A stretch of DNA of 64,000 bases from Linyphia triangularis. Taxonomy: Eukaryota > Arthropoda > Arachnida > Araneae > Linyphiidae. Below are positions 22,918 to 35,908 of the stretch, piece after piece. Position numbers and translations under genes: made by a program. Location of the stretch: positions 108,163,366 to 108,227,365 of the forward strand of contig OZ021721.1 in the NCBI GenBank assembly GCA_963978545.1, in the 5' to 3' direction. Each line of letters begins with the position of its first letter. Position 1 is the first letter of the stretch. The notes beneath the pieces were generated by a model that saw nothing but the letters and a program-made list of their open reading frames with translations, was not told where the DNA came from and did no database searches.

Positions 22918-23850
22918 GTAGCCCTAAGTGATTGTTGAAAGAGCAATGCAGTTTTGGAGATAATTCACAGAAAACACTAAACGTTTTAACCTGCTTCTAT
23001 ACGCTTTTAAACCTTCAAACTGTGTTTTTCCCAAATCAGTGCCAGGTGTTTAAACTTTGTTTAAACATCTTGTTTTTCAAAATTTTTTAACAAAAATGTA
23101 CCTCTTAGTTTCTACGCTACATAATGTAGTGAGAACCTCATGGTAAAGCTTTGACCAACTGTCAGTTTGTGCGACTAAGGTTAATACTCCTATACGATTG
23201 TATGGGAAATTCATATCTTGGCTACTAATACAGATATTGTATTAGAACTCGGATATTCGGTGAAAAGTTTTCTTGCCAAGTTATCAAATTCGCAAACTTG
23301 TTGTTTGTTAAAAACTCAAAATTATTCTAGTTTTTATTATCCATCATCAACCCTTAAAAAGGGAGATTTAAGTTTGTAGATGTCCTCCAAATTGCGCTTG
23401 GTATCAATATCTGGAACTGATGTATTGAAATAGAAATGTATTTAGGAAAGGACATTTAATGAAAGTGGCTCTGTAACATATAATAAAGTTTAAGATAAAA
23501 AATAAAAAAAAAATAAACAGTAATAAAGATTACTATAAAGTTATTTAATATGCAGTTAAAAATTCTCTGCATGATCATCTCTCTCTCTCTCTCTTTTTTT
23601 TTTTTTTTTTTTTTTAAAGCTTAATTTTAGACTTCCTTTCTAATTGTACAGAGAAGTGAAGAAGAATATTTTTTACAAAATTTTTAGTAGCCCTAACCGA
23701 TTGTAGAAAGAGCAATGCAGTTTTGAAGATAATTCACAGATAAGACTAAACGTTTTAACCTGCTTCTATACGTTTTCAAACCTTCAAATTGTGTTTTTCA
23801 AAAATCAGTGCAGGTGTTTAAACTTTGTTTAAACACCACACTTTTAAAAC
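22918..23850. repeat. Direct repeat pair of about 160 bp, 770 bp apart
   Basis: Copy 1 at 22918-23080 and copy 2 at 23688-23850 share GTAGCCCTAA, GAAAGAGCAATGCAGTTTTG, AAACGTTTTAACCTGCTTCT and GTGTTTAAACTTTGTTTAAA. The spacer between them holds a CT/poly-T tract (23577-23615). They may be the ends of an older element, but they are in direct orientation and show no LTR signature (no primer-binding site or polypurine tract seen). Confidence 0.75.
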
Positions 23851-25659
23851 ACTGTTTAATTTTATACATTGATTTTCAAAATGGTTTTTTGTTTAACCTT
23901 TAACTGCTGTATGTGGTTTGACAGACCATGAGTCAGTTTTCGTGGAACGCTTCCACCCTCTAAAATATTTTATCTTTGATTTTGATATGAATTTTTCTTA
24001 TATTATGTTTTTTTAATTTTAAGGTGTCCGACTAAGTTTAAAATGACAAAATCAATGAAAATTTCAATTTTTTTTTATTTCATTTCATATGAATTGAACA
24101 TTTCTCTTTTCAAATCAGTTTGTGTTTTTCTTGTTCTTTAAATAGAAGTTTAGTTACAGTCGTTCAAAAACGGTTGTAAATACAAACATCCATACAGAGA
24201 GATTCCAAAATCGTGTTTTCTAAAGAATAGATTTTTTGCTAATGCTGTAATACGGCTTTTGTTCCATCTCAAAATGTATTTAAGATAGAGTTATAATTTT
24301 TTGTACAGTTGTTCGTTACACTATGTTGAGTATAATGGACTACAAATTTAATTGTGCCTATTTTTTTCAAAAAGTTATTGCTATATATACATAATAATAT
24401 GTTGCGAAAATATTGAAATTTATGTGTAATCTTAAATAAAAGCCTATACATTTTTTATTTTTGAAAATACAACTATTAATTATATTAGTTCATCATACTC
24501 ATGAATATCATAGTAGTAAAAAGTGAAATAAAATATATTTAAAAAAAAATTTTTTTTACAACATTGGCCATTTTGACAAAATATTGGTCAATTTCGACTA
24601 AAAAACTCCTTTTTTTAGAAAAATAAAATTAAAAAAATTAATATTTTTGTCAATTTCATGTTTTTATCATATAATGCACATTTTAATACGATATTAAAGT
24701 TTCATTAATAAGGTTTTTTTTTTAAATTCTCCGAACGTAGTAGAGGATACCTTAAACCGATGTTCATTAATTTGTTTGATACAGTATGGCGCACGTGTTG
24801 TACTTGCGCAAGAAATATTAAACTACCCAATCGCATCAGTTAAAGGTTAAACTGCATTATTGTTAAGAGAAAGTTAATTCATGGATGAATATTGAGTATC
24901 ATTTGCGAAATAACTTGCTCTTCGATGTTACAAGAAAGTTTAAAATTTTCAAGCCAAAGGATAGAAAATTAGAAATTTAATTTGCAAGATCAAGGTTTTC
25001 ACAGAATTTCATAAAAACAAAACGCCATTTTGTAATATTTGTAAAAATCTGAACTATCAGCATGCTTCATTTATATGATGCATACAATTCTAATTATGGT
25101 CAATTCTCTGCTGTACCCACGAGACATTTTTGCCTCTTTTTTCCTAATCGTAAAAAATTAGATTTCTAAAAATATGAGGAATCAAGTACTTATGTTTTTG
25201 TTTTATATAGCTCTAGGTGGTGGTAAAGTTATATTGAAACATAATAATTTTAACTATGTCAACCTGACATTGATAAACCACCTACATTTTTAAGCGAAGT
25301 TACATTTATAAGCCACCGACAAACGGATAAAATATATATTTGTCCTAATTAAAATAATTATTTGTCTATATAACTCGGTCACGATGTAATATTATATAAA
25401 ATAAAAACATAACTATTAGATTCATCTTAATTGTATAATTATTATTGGTTTATGAGTAGAAAAAAGAACCAAAATGTCCCTTGCGTCATCCAGGAAATTG
25501 TCCTTATAATACTGTTTGTACTGTTTCTAAAATAATTAAAAAAAAATCCGGAAGTTTCTTAATAAATTTAACAGATCACTGTATTTCAATTATAAGAAAA
25601 AGGACTTTAAAGTTATATTCTTGATATATCGATTAGAAACATATCATTGGTTTAGAGTA
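23851..25659. other. AT-rich sequence, nothing recognised
   Basis: Poly-A and poly-T rich. No gene or shared repeat found. Confidence 0.5.
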
Positions 25660-25667
25660 GCGTTCGC

Positions 25668-26230
25668 CACTAACTCTTAAAGGCGGGCCGTATGACTTAT
25701 GTTGGAGCTTATCGCGGGCCGGATACACCAAAATGTGTGTCTTTAATTATTATCGATTTAATAATACATTGTATTTCTGAAAACTTGAAAAAAATATTAA
25801 TATTTTTTATCTTAATAAAATTACAATTGATAATTGATTATTTTTTCTCAAATAATAATAATAAAAAAAAAAAATAGTTTTCATTGTTAGTAAATAAATG
25901 TCTAAAAAAGAAGCAAACATTTTGTTTCAATGTGACAATGCGACTTACCTAACTTTTATTAAAAGTATTTAAACTGTATACTTCCAGATTACTCGGTTTT
26001 AGTTGATATCAATTGTGAGACGATGGGGGTCGAAATCGTTCAGTTTATTTTATGATAGAGTCGATGTCTTTTGGAATGTTTGTTGCAGTCAATTGACTGC
26101 AACAAATTCTTAATGAAAACCACCTTGCATAATTTCTTCGGGTACGTAATGGAGAACTGTACTCTACATAATTAATAAATATTATTTCGGATGAATTACA
26201 TTTATGTAAAAAGAAAGTCCATACCGTGAA

Positions 26231-26268
<38 letters not shown>

Positions 26269-26355
26269 TTTTTAATCTTCTGTGGAGCCGGCGGGCCGCA
26301 GAAATATCTGTCGCGGGCCAAATCCGGCCCGCGGGCCGCGTAGTGGCTGACGCTG
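25668..26355. mobile_element. Non-autonomous hAT element, 688 bp, copy 1
   Basis: Flanked by the perfect 8-bp repeat GTTTAGAG (25660-25667 and 26356-26363). The left end TAGCGTTCGCCACTAAC and the complement of the right end, CAGCGTCAGCCACTACG, are inverted repeats. Subterminal regions are rich in GCGGGCC. It matches the element at 56152-56992 at both ends. The interior has an (ATT)n tract (about 26233-26266) and a perfect 28-base palindrome centred on 26092. It has no transposase. Confidence 0.9.
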
Positions 26356-26363
26356 GTTTAGAG

Positions 26364-27860
26364 TAAAAAGGTGCTAATTGCACTTTGGTCTAAAATGACC
26401 TTTTGGTATATTTGTAAACAGGAAGAAAAGACCCATCGACTAGTAAAAACTGCAACTTGAGCACTGAAATAAATTTGAGGTAAATAAGTGATGTGCAAAG
26501 TGCTAGGCTCGTGTTGAATTAGCACTTAAGAAGTTTTTTATTCTGCTGGAAACTTTGCTAAATTGGAGTTAGTATCTATCCACTCTAAATCGACGATATA
26601 TTGCTTTCAGAAAAGGAGTAAAATTTGCATATTTAAGATATAAAAATAATAATATTTACAGTAATGGGCAAGACATTGAAATTTATAAAATCTTTGTGAA
26701 ACAACACAATTACGTATTCCATCATTTGAAAATATCTCAAAATTATTCCGGCATTATTATTTCAATATATAAATCACAAACTCAATTGCTATGTGCTCTT
26801 AACTTCAACAAATGTTTCAGCAACGCATGACAAAATCTAAGCATGTTTGAAATTAAGAACCATTTCCATAATACACATATGTCTTTCGGAACGATTTCTT
26901 AGACGTTAAACAAACATTTATAGCCCAGAGTATGAAATAAACTATGATACAAAACGCATTGCAAATTCATGTGTATAGATTTCTCATTTTCTATGATTAA
27001 TTCGGTCAAACCCGATAGAGTTGACAATCTTACGTTGATAATAAGATTCAACATCATTTCCAGTTTAAACATTGACAACTGCTAGTACTGTTATCCTTGT
27101 AAACATGAAAGTCTTAGATTCTGACACAGAGTAACATCTGAGCGAGTTTAGTATCGTTGCTGAAAATTGAACTCATCAGCTGAAAATTTATGCAACACGA
27201 AATGCAAATGATGCGGTAAAATAACTTTAATTTACCGGTTTCCGTCGTGGGTGTATTTACGTAAATAAGAATAGTAATGTTGATATAGGGAGTTTATGTT
27301 GTACCATGTATTAAATGTAAATTTTCAATTCGTAGAAATGAAAGAGATGCTTTGCTATGGTAGAATTGTTCATATAATTGAGTTGTAAATTTCAAGAATT
27401 GATCTTTGAGCTGAATGCCGAAATGAAATTTTGAAACTTATTTTAATTAAGTGTTAGATTTCTAATTAATTTTGCCCTATCTTAATGGCGAAAGCGTCTG
27501 TGTATAGCATTGAACATTTTCAGTTAAATATATTGAAATAAAGAAATTAGACTTTATAGTTAGCTTGAGTGGTTTGATAGCTTATGTATTTGAGTTGTTA
27601 TTATTTTTACCTAAATTATTTTTCTCTCTTGATGAAAATAATCATATTATAATGGATCATAAACAATAAACAGTTCACAGCGAACATTCGTCATCTTAAT
27701 ACATGTTTCAGTAGTTAACATGAGTTTAAATTGAATTTTTATCTCATTTCAGTATTAAAAACGATTTTTTTTTATTTTAGTTAATTAATAAGAAAGATTA
27801 ATGTCCTTGAATTAGAAAGTTAAGGATACATTAACATTTATTACATTTATGAATATTTTA
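26364..27860. other. AT-rich sequence, nothing recognised
   Basis: No gene, repeat or inverted end was identified. Confidence 0.5.
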
Positions 27861-27861
27861 A

Positions 27862-28060
27862 AGTGAATTTGTGAATATTATAGTGTTGATTTAAAAAAAA
27901 AAAAATATTTTAGTGTTGATTCGTAAATCTTTTAGTGTTTGTTTGTGAATATTTTAGTGTTTGTTTGTGAATATTTTATATTGTTGATCTTTATGTGTGA
28001 ATATTTTAGTGTTGATTTTTGAATATTTTAGTGTTGATTTTTTAATATTTAATCTTGATT
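27862..28060. repeat. Minisatellite, unit about 20-32 bp
   Basis: Seven or so degenerate copies of GTGAATATTTTAGTGTTGAT, with variants TGTTTGTTTGTGAATATTTT. The open frame across it translates the repeat and is not credible as a gene. Confidence 0.8.
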
Positions 28061-28239
28061 TTGTAATTGCTTTTCAACAAAGTCCAAAAAGAAATCCCGA
28101 TACAGAAAATTCCAAAGATATTTTTATTTGTATAAATCGTGGAAAATATCAAAGTTTCTTAGGAGCAATGTCAACAAAATCACACTTCATTACCTCGAGC
28201 GGTTTGACATATTTTCTAACTCTAGCTTTCTTCCTCATT

Positions 28240-29130
28240 GCATCATAAACTTTTCCAGAAGACCATAGCTCCAATTTTTAAGAGCGTTCACAAAACCTTT
28301 TACTCTTAATCAGTAATTAACGCTCGTTCTAATTCCACAATCGAGGAAAAAGCGAGAATCTAAATTCTCATCCATTATTTTTCTCCAAAAGAATCTGCTT
28401 CCAAGAATCACCAGAGACACGAGCATGTCTTAATTAAGGAATAGAAGAGACACAAAAAAATGTCCTGGTAGAACACAGAATCCCTAATTTGCTCTTATGA
28501 TGAAGTAACTAGCAGAAAACAAGTCCCTTAGCACTCACCAGCATTTAAGACGGCCATTAAAAGCCGTTAATTTGTGTAGGTTTTCTTTAGGATGCAATAC
28601 AGGAGGGCCTGACGAGTCATCTTCTCCAATATGTTAATTGGTGTCTCAGGCGGACGCGTATGAAACATTACGAAAATGCGAAACATATTAAATTGCTAAT
28701 TAAAGAAAAGCGTTTTTTTCCCACTTTGAGTTAGAAGGGGTGCGTTCTAATCCAGCTTCTGATTGCCAGTCTGAAAAGGACGATTTTCAGCAAGGGCTTT
28801 AATTATTGTAATTTCTTCGTCGGAATCCTGTCATAAGGAAAACAAATTAGTCGCCCCCTTTTTTCCCAAGACACCAGGACCAAATGATAAATTAGCATGC
28901 TGTCAGTAGAGAGTCACCTAACAAGCACTTGCCCAAGCTTTTCTTTTCTTAATCCAATTAAAATGTCGCCAAACAAGCATTCGGGTAAGATGAATAGATT
29001 CTTCGTTAAACCGAACACGGAGGAAGTTTTTGAGGAGTGGGATTAAAAAGTGCTTTTCGGCTAAAATTATCGTCTTTCGGAAATAATTAGGACTTTTTTG
29101 AACGCTTCTCTTATAGGGTGATTATGGGAA
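28240..29130. promoter_or_regulatory. Candidate conserved non-coding element (island 2)
   Basis: Higher-complexity, repeat-free sequence with many TAATT cores: CAGTAATTAACGC near 28311, CTTAATTAAGG near 28430, TGTTAATTGG near 28633, GCTAATTAAAG near 28695. No frame is open for long. Inference: homeodomain-bound regulatory DNA. Confidence 0.35.
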
Positions 29131-29977
29131 AAGCGTCATATTGAGTTGGTATGCGATTGAACGTACTCTAGTACTCTGGTTTCGTTTTTGTTTTATTGAA
29201 CAAAGTGTACATTGTTAACAATTAATGGTTCCACATGCGGTTCGGTTCTCTCTCTGTCTTGAGTGATGTAATCAATTATTCCGTTAACATATTTATATAG
29301 ATGGAGTTTTCTTTAACCAAATCACCAGAAATGTATTTGAGTCGTGGAGAAGATAGAGAAATCGGAAATCTATTGTAACTCGGAAGTTTTGCGTTAGCTT
29401 TTTTATATCGAACTTCAATGAATAGGATAGAGTACATTCAGTTTACCATCCTTTCAACTATAATTTTAATTTATAATCAATATGGAAGGACTTTTTGCAA
29501 GGAATTAACGTAACAAAAACTAAATTAATATATAATTAACTGAAGATGTCACCTAAGGACTATCAGAAAACTGTATTAATTGTTCAAATATTGATGTTTT
29601 TTTTGTTCGTTTCTTTTGTTGTGTTTCTTTCAGAATTGCGGTAAAATTATTTTTAACAAATCATTCCTTGCTTCAAAATGGACTGCTTTCAGGGACATAC
29701 ATAGGACAATTAAAGTGCAGAAATTTCACACATTTATAAAAAGAATGTAAACATGGAGCTTAAGAATTCATTATGTTAAATTTAACAAATATTTAAAAAA
29801 GGTATTTCAGGTTATGTATTGATATTTTGATATTTCATTTACTTAATTTAAAAAGTAAAATATTTTTTAAGCATACATTGTAATAAACGTTAAATATCAA
29901 AATAAAAAAAATAAAAAATCACACCATTTTATAAAGAATTCAAATAATTATAACGTTTTTTTTTGTTTGTTTTTTTA
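29131..29977. other. AT-rich sequence, nothing recognised
   Basis: No feature seen. Confidence 0.5.
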
Positions 29978-29990
29978 AGTTTACTTTTTA

Positions 29991-30156
29991 TTGGTTGGTT
30001 TATACTCTCAACGACCTATTTTTATGCACAATGAGGGTTAATCAGGCCGGGACTTACACCTTAACATTTATTCTGAACCACAACGAACATCCATGTTTAA
30101 CTCGGGATTTGAACCAGACACCTTTGGCATGCGAGGCCAAAGCTCTAACTCCAGGG
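29991..30156 (-). mobile_element. tRNA-derived SINE, family 1, with TSD
   Basis: Reading the minus strand: the head GGCCTCGCATGCCAAAGGTG, a B box GGTTCAAATCCC, the body GTTGTGGTTCAGAATAAATG, GCCTGATTAACC, and a tail ending in ACCAACCAA. The flanks AGTTTACTTTTTA (29978-29990) and AGTTTAATTTTTA (30157-30169) are a 13-base target duplication with one mismatch, which sets the boundaries. Confidence 0.86.
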
Positions 30157-30333
30157 AGTTTAATTTTTATTAACATTTATCTTGTATAGTTATCTAATTT
30201 CATTCATTTTATCAACCAGAAAGGCATTCCTAATTTTGTAATGACGTAGTTGCAAAAAAGTGATACAGAAAAAGAAACAAGTGGTATTTTGTACGGACAG
30301 GTATGGAATTTTAAATATACCGGTTTGCAAAAT

Positions 30334-30593
30334 GGATTGATGGGAGTAAATTTGATGACAGTTTCATATGGTTTACTGATGAAGCCTATTTTCATTTGGA
30401 AGGATTTGTAATAAACAAAACTTGTGAATACGAGTACTCAAAACTAGTCTGTGGGGTTTGCAAAACCCCTGCATTCTTCAAAAGTGACTGTTTGGGCTGT
30501 AGTATCCATTAAAGTGAATATAGGGCACTTTTTAATGAGGGAAACTATGAACTCACTCCGCTATATTCAGCTTTTACAATTTGTTGACACATT
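30334..30593 (+). pseudogene. Tc1/mariner-superfamily (DDE) transposase fragment, frameshifted
   Basis: Frame 1 encodes WFTDEAYFHLEGFVINKT, matching the (S/T)DEAHFHL block that holds the first catalytic Asp in one group of DDE transposases. After a frameshift near 30406-30446 another frame gives VGFAKPLHSSKVTVWAVVS, then IGHFLMRETMNSLRYIQLLQ and FVDTF. The order matches the N-terminal part of the catalytic core. The second Asp and third acidic residue are not present, nor is the DNA-binding domain. In-frame stops occur. The copy is dead, truncated on both sides, and no TIRs are seen. Confidence 0.68.
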
Positions 30594-30622
30594 TCAATAT
30601 TGCAATTAATTTTAAAAAAAAC

Positions 30623-30860
30623 GTGTATTCAGAATCCCATAGCTGTCTATCCAACATACCACTTGCGTCTTCTTTCTGCCTCTAATTTTCAATTTTGAAA
30701 AACAGTGTATTTAAAATACCATAGCTGTCTATCCAACATACCACTTGAGTCTTCTTTCTGCCTCTAACTTTCAATTTTGAAAAAAAGTGTATTCAAAATC
30801 CCATAGCTGTCTATCCAACATACCACTTATACGTACCTTCTTTCTGCCTCTAACTTTCTC
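30623..30860. repeat. Tandem array, three units of 82 bp
   Basis: Units start near 30623, 30705 and 30787 with GTGTATT, then CCATAGCTGTCTATCCAACA and TCTTCTTTCTGCCTCTAA. Units differ by few bases. Unit 3 has a six-base insertion around ATACGTAC. Confidence 0.92.
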
Positions 30861-31048
30861 GCACTTATGTAATTTCAAAGTCCTTTCAGTTTGTTATTTT
30901 TTGCAGATTACTTACGTTTTACATTATCCGTTTTCACATTATTACTATCTCTCTCTTTAATTTTATTACTTATAGAATGTGAGCATTATAGGTCTGTAAT
31001 TTATATCAAGTCAGCACTTGCACTTACTTATCATATATCTGTGAAAAA

Positions 31049-31580
31049 GTATCAATAATCATACAACTTTCCCGGTAATATAAAAATTGTACTATAGTAA
31101 TTATTTAGGTAACTTTTCTACAAAAATAATTATCGAACACAAAAACAGTAACAAACATAAAAAGTTATAATTTTATTAACCATATGTATATGCTAGAGTT
31201 ATTATCGATAATAACATAACTTTCCTAGTAACATAAAAACTGTGCAATAGTAATTATTGCAACATGGACTTAACAATAAATTAAAAGTAATATAATAATT
31301 ATGTAAGAGTATCAATAATTATGCAAGAGTATCAATAATCATACAACTTTTCCGGTAATATAAAAACTGTACAATAGAAATTATTTAGGTAACCTTTCCA
31401 CAAAAATAACTATCGAACACAAAAAAGTCACAAACATAAAAAAGTTTTTGTTTTATTAACCATATATATACGCTAGAGTTACTATCGATAATCACATAAC
31501 TTTCCTAGTAACATAAAAACTGTGCATTAGTAATTATTGCAACATGGACTCAACAATAAATTAAAAGTAACATAATAATA
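31049..31580. repeat. Higher-order tandem repeat, two units of 280 bp
   Basis: The 280-bp units start near 31049 and 31329 (GTATCAATAATCATACAACT). Inside each unit a half-unit of about 150 bp recurs in diverged form (CAATAATCATACAACTTTCC versus CGATAATAACATAACTTTCC). The structure is therefore a duplicated dimer. Degenerate AATAAATAAAAAGTA motifs follow to about 31670. Confidence 0.85.
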
Positions 31581-32024
31581 AATAAAAAGTAGCTTACAAT
31601 AAATAAAAATTAACTTATCAATAAATAATAAGTAATGTAGCAATAAAAAATAAGTAATGTAACAAAACTAATTATTAAGGTTAATTTTATAATATTTTGA
31701 ATAAAATCTACCAGTAAAGGCATATTTTAACTATAAAAGTGTTTAAAATAGACATATCTGTTAAATAATGTGCTATATCTGTTAAATAATGTGCATTATA
31801 TGCTTTTAAGATATCAATAAAGAAGATAAATTTGGCCAAGGTAGACCCCTGAATTTTATGAGTTTCTATGCCTGTGCTTAAAGGGCCTTGTGGAGAATCA
31901 GGCACTTTGCGCAATACAAAATTGGTTAATAATAAAACCAAAAAAAAAAAAAAACCTAAGTTTTTAATATAAATCTTTTACATGCATTGCCAATTTTTAT
32001 GTTCATCAATACAGAGCCGATTCT

Positions 32025-32490
32025 GTATACTGCGTGCGCTTGGTGTTTACATCTAATTTTTAATATCAAAAACATTTCTAAAAGCAAAATGTGCGGCAAA
32101 CTACGTTTCAAATTTTATTTATTAAAAATGAATGTAAATGTATGATTTCACATCCAAATAACTTTTATTTATTCTGATTAAAATAAATTTATTATTTATT
32201 TATTAAAAAAATTGCCAACAAGAGTTTCTTCAATAATCGGTTAAATGCTATTTTAGCGCGATTGGATGACGTTAAGTTAAACCAACTTATTCCGTAAAAG
32301 CGACATTTTAGTGACGTTACAGCTTCAAAATTTGATAGAATTCATTGTTATCGACATCAAATTTATCTACCAAGTTTCAGCCCGATTGGATGACTGGGTT
32401 AATTAGGTCTCCACAGATTTGCCTACCATCGACAAACATACCGATAAACATACACACATAATCGAAGTTAATATAAATGATTTAAAAAAG
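32025..32490 (+). mobile_element. Dispersed repeat family F, copy 1
   Basis: Shares with copies at 40.29 and 41.97 kb: TCTAATT...ATTAAAAA near the start, ATTAAAAATGAATGT, AAAAGCGACATTTTA, GATAGAAT(T/G)CATTGT, GACATCAAATTTATCTACC and AAGTTTCAGCCCGATTGGAT, ending near GATTTAAAAAAG. The AAGTTTCA-CCCGAT phrase is reminiscent of conserved regions in abundant arthropod repeats, but the class is not established. It has no ORF. Confidence 0.75.
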
Positions 32491-32716
32491 TCATGTTCAC
32501 AATCCTATATAATTATTTGATATTCACAATAAAATACTCTTGCGTCAAAAACTCAAATTTGAAAACATGCCTACCATCGACAAACATACTGATAAACATA
32601 CACACATAATCGAAGTTAATATAAATGATTTAAAAAAGTAATGTTCACAATCCTATATAATTATTTGATATTCACAATAAAATACTCTTGCGTCTAAAAC
32701 TCAAATTTGAAAACAT
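32421..32716. repeat. Tandem duplication, two units of 148 bp
   Basis: Units 32421-32568 and 32569-32716 start GCCTACCATCGACAAACATA and end GAAAACATG, almost identical. The unit joins the tail of family F copy 1 to its downstream flank, so the duplication happened after that insertion. Confidence 0.93.
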
Positions 32717-32859
32717 GATGAATTCACTTTCGAATACTAAGAATTGACTAAAATGCTGTAATATTTGCATTTGATGGCCCATATAATTAATTTAGATGGA
32801 AAAAATCAGACGTAGTATTTCACTTCATATTAATAAATAAGGTCAAATGATACCATGCT

Positions 32860-33345
32860 TGAGCCCTTTGACTCGGTTCTACTTACTGCCCCAAAATCCC
32901 CTCTTAAATATTTAAAAGTGTTAAAAATGGTTGCGAATTAAAAGACCGCTCGCCAAAAAGCGGGATGTAAATTACAATTAGTCTTAATTATCATAAGGAT
33001 CCAGAAACAGTTTCTAAAGTTCCTGATGACGCGTTTCCTCGGGCATGTGAACCGATGAAGAATATAAATAAAATGAAAATTTTAGCAGCTACCCCGGCAA
33101 AAATGGCTATTATTCTAATGGAAGCAGAGCAGCAGCTCCCATTCCATTCTTTAACCCCAAGTAACGTATTTCTTCGTCCCTTCCCGCATAAAAACTCATC
33201 CAACATCTGAATGTTTCGCTGCGGATGCGGTTGCTCCAGAAGCGCAGCTAATTAAGACTTGAAACGGGAAAGATTAAAGAAAAGTAAACATTTCCCCCGG
33301 AAAATGGGAACGCACCCTCTCCGCCATCCCGAAAAGGATAATTAG
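32860..33345. promoter_or_regulatory. Candidate conserved non-coding element (island 3)
   Basis: Less AT-rich, repeat-free sequence with ACAATTAGTCTTAATTATC near 32975, GCAGCTAATTAAGAC near 33243 and GGATAATTAGCG near 33337. The short minus-strand open frame at 33.0-33.2 kb has no recognised motif. Regulatory function is inferred only. Confidence 0.35.
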
Positions 33346-34630
33346 CGTTTGCTTATATAACTGAATAAGAAAGAAGATGTCTGGATGCTGGGGGATCCAG
33401 TGTCATTATCATTTGCTTATACGCTTTAATAGTAAATTTTAAAGGAGATTCTTCATTGTGGAATCAATGGGAAAGTTCTTAAAAAGGATTTTTCCTAGAG
33501 AATACCCGTTGCTATTAGATAGTTTTGACCAAAGTTAACTTTTAAACGTTGTTTTGCTACTGTGAGTCTGGAAATTCATCTAAAAAATTATTATAAAATA
33601 ATTTTTTTACTACTGTAAAATTACTAAAAAGTTCTTAAAACATTGCTAAAGAGAAAGAAGCGAAATCGTAAAGAGTTAAATTTATAAATGTTTGAGATTT
33701 TAGTACATGTTTTAATTGGTAAGAAAATTTTATGCTAAGCTAACAGTATATTAATACGTTGAGGTATAAAAATACATTAGCGTTTGCTTATATAACTGAA
33801 TAAGAAAGAAGATGCCTGGATGCTTGGGGATCCAGTTTCATTATCATTTGCTTATACTCTTTAATAGTAAATTTTAAAGGACATTCTTCATTGTGGAATC
33901 AATGGGAAAGTTCTTAGAAAGGCTTTTTCCTGGAGATTACATGTTGCAATCAAATAGTTTTGACCAAAGTTAACTTTTAAGCCTTGTCTTGCTACTGTGG
34001 GGCTGGAAATTCATTTAAAAAATGATTAAAAAATAATTTTTTTACCACTGTAAAATTACTGAAATGTTCTTAAAACATTGATAAAGAGAAAGAAGCGAAA
34101 TCGTAAAGAGTTAAATTTATAAATGTTTGAGATTTTAGCATGTGTTTTAATTTATAGAAAATTGTATGCTAAGCTAACAATATTTAAACAACATATTGGG
34201 GGGATACAAATATTAACATTAGCGTTTGCTTATATAACTTAATAGTAAGAGAGATGTCTGGATGCTGGGAGATCCAGTGACATTATCATTTGCTTATACG
34301 CTTTATTAATAGATTTTAAAGAAGATTGCTCATTGTTGGAATGAATGGAAACGTTCTTAGAAGTAAAGACTTTTCCTGGATAATATTCGTTGCTATTATA
34401 TAATTTTAAATGAAGTTTACCTTTTTTTTTTTAGTTTTGCTTCTGTGATGTTGGGAATTCCTCTCCTAAATGTTTGTAATATAATTTGTCTACTATTGTA
34501 AGATCATCGAAAAGGTTTTTAAAACGTTTAAAAAGATGGTGAAGCCCTAAATAGTTAATTTTTATAAGCGTTTCTGATATTAGCATAGGTTTTAATTGGT
34601 AAGAAATTACTAATTGCATCTAAACATGTT
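33341..34630. repeat. Tandem array, three units of about 435-442 bp, abutting island 3
   Basis: Units start near 33341, 33776 and 34218 with ATTAGCGTTTGCTTATATAA, then GATGTCTGGATGCTG, GGATCCAGTGTCATTATCAT and ATTCTTCATTGTGGAATCAA. Similarity falls from unit 1/2 to unit 3. The first unit begins inside the unique island (GGATAATTAGCG), so the amplified segment includes its edge. Confidence 0.92.
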
Positions 34631-34640
34631 GAACTTTATT

Positions 34641-35904
34641 CTATAGTTCAATTTGTTAAGCTTTGTTTGAGAATATTTAAATTATGGCTTTTGACATTTT
34701 TGAAATATAACTTATATTTTATTATTCTAAAAAAGGTATGACTTTTTTAACTTTTATACAATAAAAAATAGAAGTTACATTACTTTTTTTAATTACTTTA
34801 ATAAAAATGCATACAAACAACTAAATTCAAGAAGTTAGTGAATTAATGTGTTGCGACATTTAAAAAAATTGTGTTGTTTGGGGGAAATACTATGTTTCTA
34901 GGTCTGCTTTAAGTGTTAAACGTTCAATGGTTCTTCTAAATCTTTTGATGAGCTGTTTATGATTGTGAGGATTCGTGATTTTTATCATATTTTTTATTAT
35001 TTAGAAGTTGCGTAATACAAGACAATTATTTATTGAACAATGAAAATGGCAATTATTATTAATTGGACAATTATTATAAAACACCTGGTAAAAATGTAAT
35101 TCACTATTAATTTGAAAACAAATTGTACCTCACTAATTTATGCTTCTTTAGAAAGAAAACTTTAGAAGAATGACATTTATTGTGCTCAATTAGTGTTTCA
35201 AATTGTCCGAAACATCTGTTAAAATGTTAAGCATGCATTTATCTTGGAAAAATAATTTATCAATTTGATTGAGTTTTCTGTTTAGAACATTAAATTGTCA
35301 GAGAGAAATGGCAAAATATCGTAAAACACAATTTTCAAACAATTTCATATTTTTTTGGTTGATATGGTAACAGATTAAGCTCGTGATTAATTCACGCGTA
35401 AAAATTAAATAAATTTGCCCCACGCTCCAATATTCAATAATTTTGTAAGAAAATTATAATTTTCCTTGGAAACTGCTTTAATATTTTTTGGGAATATCCG
35501 GAAAGAAATTAAGAATTTTATTATTTCGAGAAATATTGAATAGACATCGAAGAGAAACAATTTATATTAGGTCTTAAATCTAATTCGTAGTAATACTTTT
35601 GATAGGAAAGGCTTTTTGTGTATAGTACTTTTGTACATTAATAATTACAAAATAAAATTACATTACAAAACCGACTTCAAAATGATTTATAAAACAAATA
35701 GTGCCTCCATCAATTTTCCTCCCAACTCAACAAACCCGTCAAATTTCATCATTTTGAAGGAGGCACCAAATTAATCATGAATGCAGGTATTGTTCATTTT
35801 TTAATTTTCTTTTTATAATTTAGTGCTTTCTCTTGCGTTTTTTTTATGATAAATCATCATTATTTTTATTTTTTTAGTTCATTTGAAGTTGATTGAATTT
35901 TGTT
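34641..35904. other. AT-rich sequence; possible transposon scrap near 35.67 kb
   Basis: AAAACCGACTTCAAAATGAT (about 35669) with ATCATTTTGAAGGAGGC (about 35748) forms an imperfect inverted pair and resembles a phrase common in insect repeats. Nothing else was recognised. Confidence 0.4.
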
Positions 35905-35908
35905 TTAA

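Noticed and set aside
22918..23850. Direct repeats of about 160 bp as LTRs of a small retrotransposon
   Set aside because: No TG...CA ends, primer-binding site, polypurine tract or TSD. The spacer is a simple repeat and AT-rich DNA.
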